Positions 62,519 to 64,000 of a stretch of 64,000 nt of DNA are shown in pieces. The position numbers were made by a program, and so were the translations under genes. The stretch's first letter is position 1, and each line of letters opens with the position of its first letter. This DNA comes from Tanytarsus gracilentus (lineage: Eukaryota > Arthropoda > Insecta > Diptera > Chironomidae): assembly GCA_038502055.1 (NCBI GenBank), contig JAXRKN010000038.1:806001-870000 (forward strand). The letters run 5' to 3'. Below the pieces are notes generated by a model. The model worked only from the letters and a program-made list of their open reading frames with translations, searched no databases and was not told the DNA's origin.

Positions 62519-63551
62519 TTAAAAATTGCTCTTTATCCATTTAAGTAAATTGAAGATGTTTGTATAGACTCCAGGAATTCCACTTTCTCCGCACCCAACA
62601 CCCCAACTAACGAGACCATGAAGATAATAAGAATCTCCATTTGAACACACTAGCGGACTTCCGCCATCGTTAGTACAGGTATCAAGTCCCTTTTCCCCAC
62701 CAGCACACAAGAAACTTTCATGGAGCTTAAATCGACTTCCAAGTTTTGTGCCTTGAAAGCTTTTCTCGCACGATCGACGATCGACTATTGGAACTTTAAC
62801 GAATCTCAATTTATCAGTTGTTTTATGAGGCTGTGATGCATCAACACTTCCCCAAGCTGTTACTGTGCAATATTTTCCACTTCTAACAATTTCTGAGCTC
62901 TCATCGGGCAAGCAAAGCGGTTGAACATTAACCTCACTTTTGAATGCCTCAAATTTTAAAATGGCAATGTCATTAAAAAGTCCACCAGCATAATATTTCT
63001 CATGCGAAATGATCTGCGTCACAACTCTGTCTTGATGTGGTGCAAATTCCAATGTACTTCCACGATCCCACTCGCCAGCTCGCACGATAAAATTCGAAGG
63101 AATTTTACTTTTTAAACAATGATTGGCAGTGAGTGCACTTGTTTGAGAAATTAACACACCGCCACATTTATATTCGAATTGCTTTTTCTGATTATTCTTT
63201 TTAAGCAATTCAATCATCCAGGGGTATTCGAGAAATGCTGTTGTGCCTGACAATTCACTATTTTCCTCCTCATCATGATCGGTGTTGAGATTAATTAAAA
63301 TTCTCTCTTGAATTCCTCCTTTCTTGGAAATGCATTTATAAGGCGTTGATTGATTAATGATAGTTGGGCTTTGAGGCTGCACTGGCTTTAAAATGGTCCC
63401 AAGTAAATTTGTAATGTTATTAATGTTGAAATTAAAAAGGGTTTTTGGTGTCGTGGTCGTCGATACGCGTTGTGGAATTGGTGTGGCAGTTGAGGGCGTT
63501 GCTCTCGGAAGTTTACAGCAAACATTATCTTTTCCGCATAAATTAAAGGAT
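62519..63551 (-). CDS. CLIP-domain serine protease homologue (non-catalytic, CLIPA-like), 3' exon
   Basis: 343 residues plus the stop form the last exon; the 5' end is missing. It starts in the final part of a CLIP domain (CGKDNVCC, residues 5-12), then a Thr/Pro-rich linker, then a chymotrypsin-fold domain (~105-343). His (TANHC, H144) and Asp (NDIAIL, D194) of the triad are kept. The usual GDSGGP reads NDGGSP, so the catalytic Ser position is Gly (296): a pseudoprotease. Known: insect CLIPA homologues with this change are secreted cofactors for prophenoloxidase activation and melanisation. The upstream acceptor is TTTTTTGTAG at phase 2. A contiguous upstream ATG (63626-63628) gives an A/T-coded extension without a signal peptide and is best read as intron. 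The signal peptide and most of the CLIP domain must lie in exons to the right, probably outside the window. Confidence 0.88.
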
Positions 63552-63715
63552 CTACAAAAAATATAAAAATAACGTTTATTTAAAATTTGAAAAATTAAAA
63601 AGTGATTTTTTTGTATTTCAACAGTCACAATCGAGCAATTTGTCTCTAGATTGAATTATAATTTTTATTAATTATAGCTGTTAATTCGAAAGATATTTAA
63701 TAATAAAGTGTAAAT

Positions 63716-63948
63716 ATGGTAAGTTAATCATAAAAGCACCATCTTAGTGATGTTGTCACGATTAAGACGTTTGTATTTTGTTGTCAAAATTATAAAATAA
63801 ATTTGCAAGGTTAATTTGTTACGAAATAATTGTCATAAACATTTCTTTTTAGGATCGATTAGTGAGGATAAGTGCCAGAACGCGATTTCCAATATTAAAA
63901 AATAGCCCAATAAAAATTAATAGAGTTTATGCAGTCGAAAGATGTGCC
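63716..63948 (+). CDS. Start of an unrecognised gene, two exons (partial)
   Basis: Exon 1 coding part is only the ATG (63716-63718), followed at once by GTAAGT. The intron is 134 bp and ends TTCTTTTTAG at 63852. Exon 2 (63853-63948) adds exactly 32 codons and ends GCC/GTAAGT, phase 0; the rest is beyond the window. The 33 residues begin MDRLVRISARTRFPI and are Arg/Lys-rich with few acids, as in a mitochondrial presequence, but that is only an impression. The minus-strand protease homologue begins beyond or around it, so the two may share a region or be nested. Product unknown. Confidence 0.55.
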
Positions 63949-64000
63949 GTAAGTTTAATTCAATTACATATTTGCTTATCTTATTTCATAGCCTCTCTTT

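Noticed and set aside
63552..63628. In-frame ATG and 26-residue extension of the protease homologue
   Set aside because: The sequence ends in a TTTTTTGTAG acceptor, is A/T-coded, and has no signal peptide; it reads as intron.
1..64000. CRISPR arrays, bacterial operons, rRNA or tRNA genes
   Set aside because: I looked for spaced direct repeats, tRNA B-box sequences and rRNA-like blocks and saw none; the content is eukaryotic. A dedicated tRNA scan would be the proper test.

Overview
This is animal nuclear DNA, very probably from an insect and most likely a fly or midge. It is AT-rich and gene-poor, genes carry GT-AG introns, microsatellites of GA/CT, CA/TG and CAG type are frequent, and one gene encodes an arthropod-type CLIP serine protease homologue. 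The species cannot be named from the sequence. A nematoceran dipteran is my best guess, partly because a selenocysteine-pathway kinase (PSTK) is kept; many insect lineages have lost that pathway.

Layout: (1) 1-5 kb is mostly non-coding, with an intronless PSTK gene on the minus strand (3810-4649). (2) 5-15.3 kb is an island of DNA transposon relics. It holds a 1.88-kb fold-back element with CACAGTG termini and a CCCTG duplication (Transib-like), a 396-bp hAT-type MITE with an 8-bp duplication, and a 2.2-kb hAT-type element with an 8-bp duplication that was itself invaded by a ~1.5-kb retroelement. (3) 15.3-34.4 kb has no complete gene. It does contain one small, well-preserved exon (23978-24034, minus) that is a divergent copy of the first coding exon of the next gene, plus a TE-associated 15-bp minisatellite at 30.3-30.6 kb. 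(4) 34456-53200 (minus) is the main gene, a TOX-family HMG-box nuclear protein. I reconstructed nine coding exons, all in phase, giving 506 residues. Intron 1 is 9.6 kb. (5) 53.2-61.4 kb is non-coding. (6) 61.4-64 kb is a compact cluster: a single-CDS-exon MADF/Myb-SANT-like regulator on plus, a tail-to-tail CLIP-type serine protease homologue on minus that has lost its catalytic serine, and the first two exons of a plus-strand gene that runs off the window.

The most interesting signal is the repeated TOX first exon. Nineteen of 22 codons align, with three synonymous changes, two substitutions and an in-frame 3-codon gap. It lies 10.4 kb downstream of the first gene's stop codon on the same strand. 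This suggests that a second, tandem TOX-family gene starts here and continues off the left edge, with PSTK possibly nested in its intron. No pathway links the other genes; they are ordinary neighbours.
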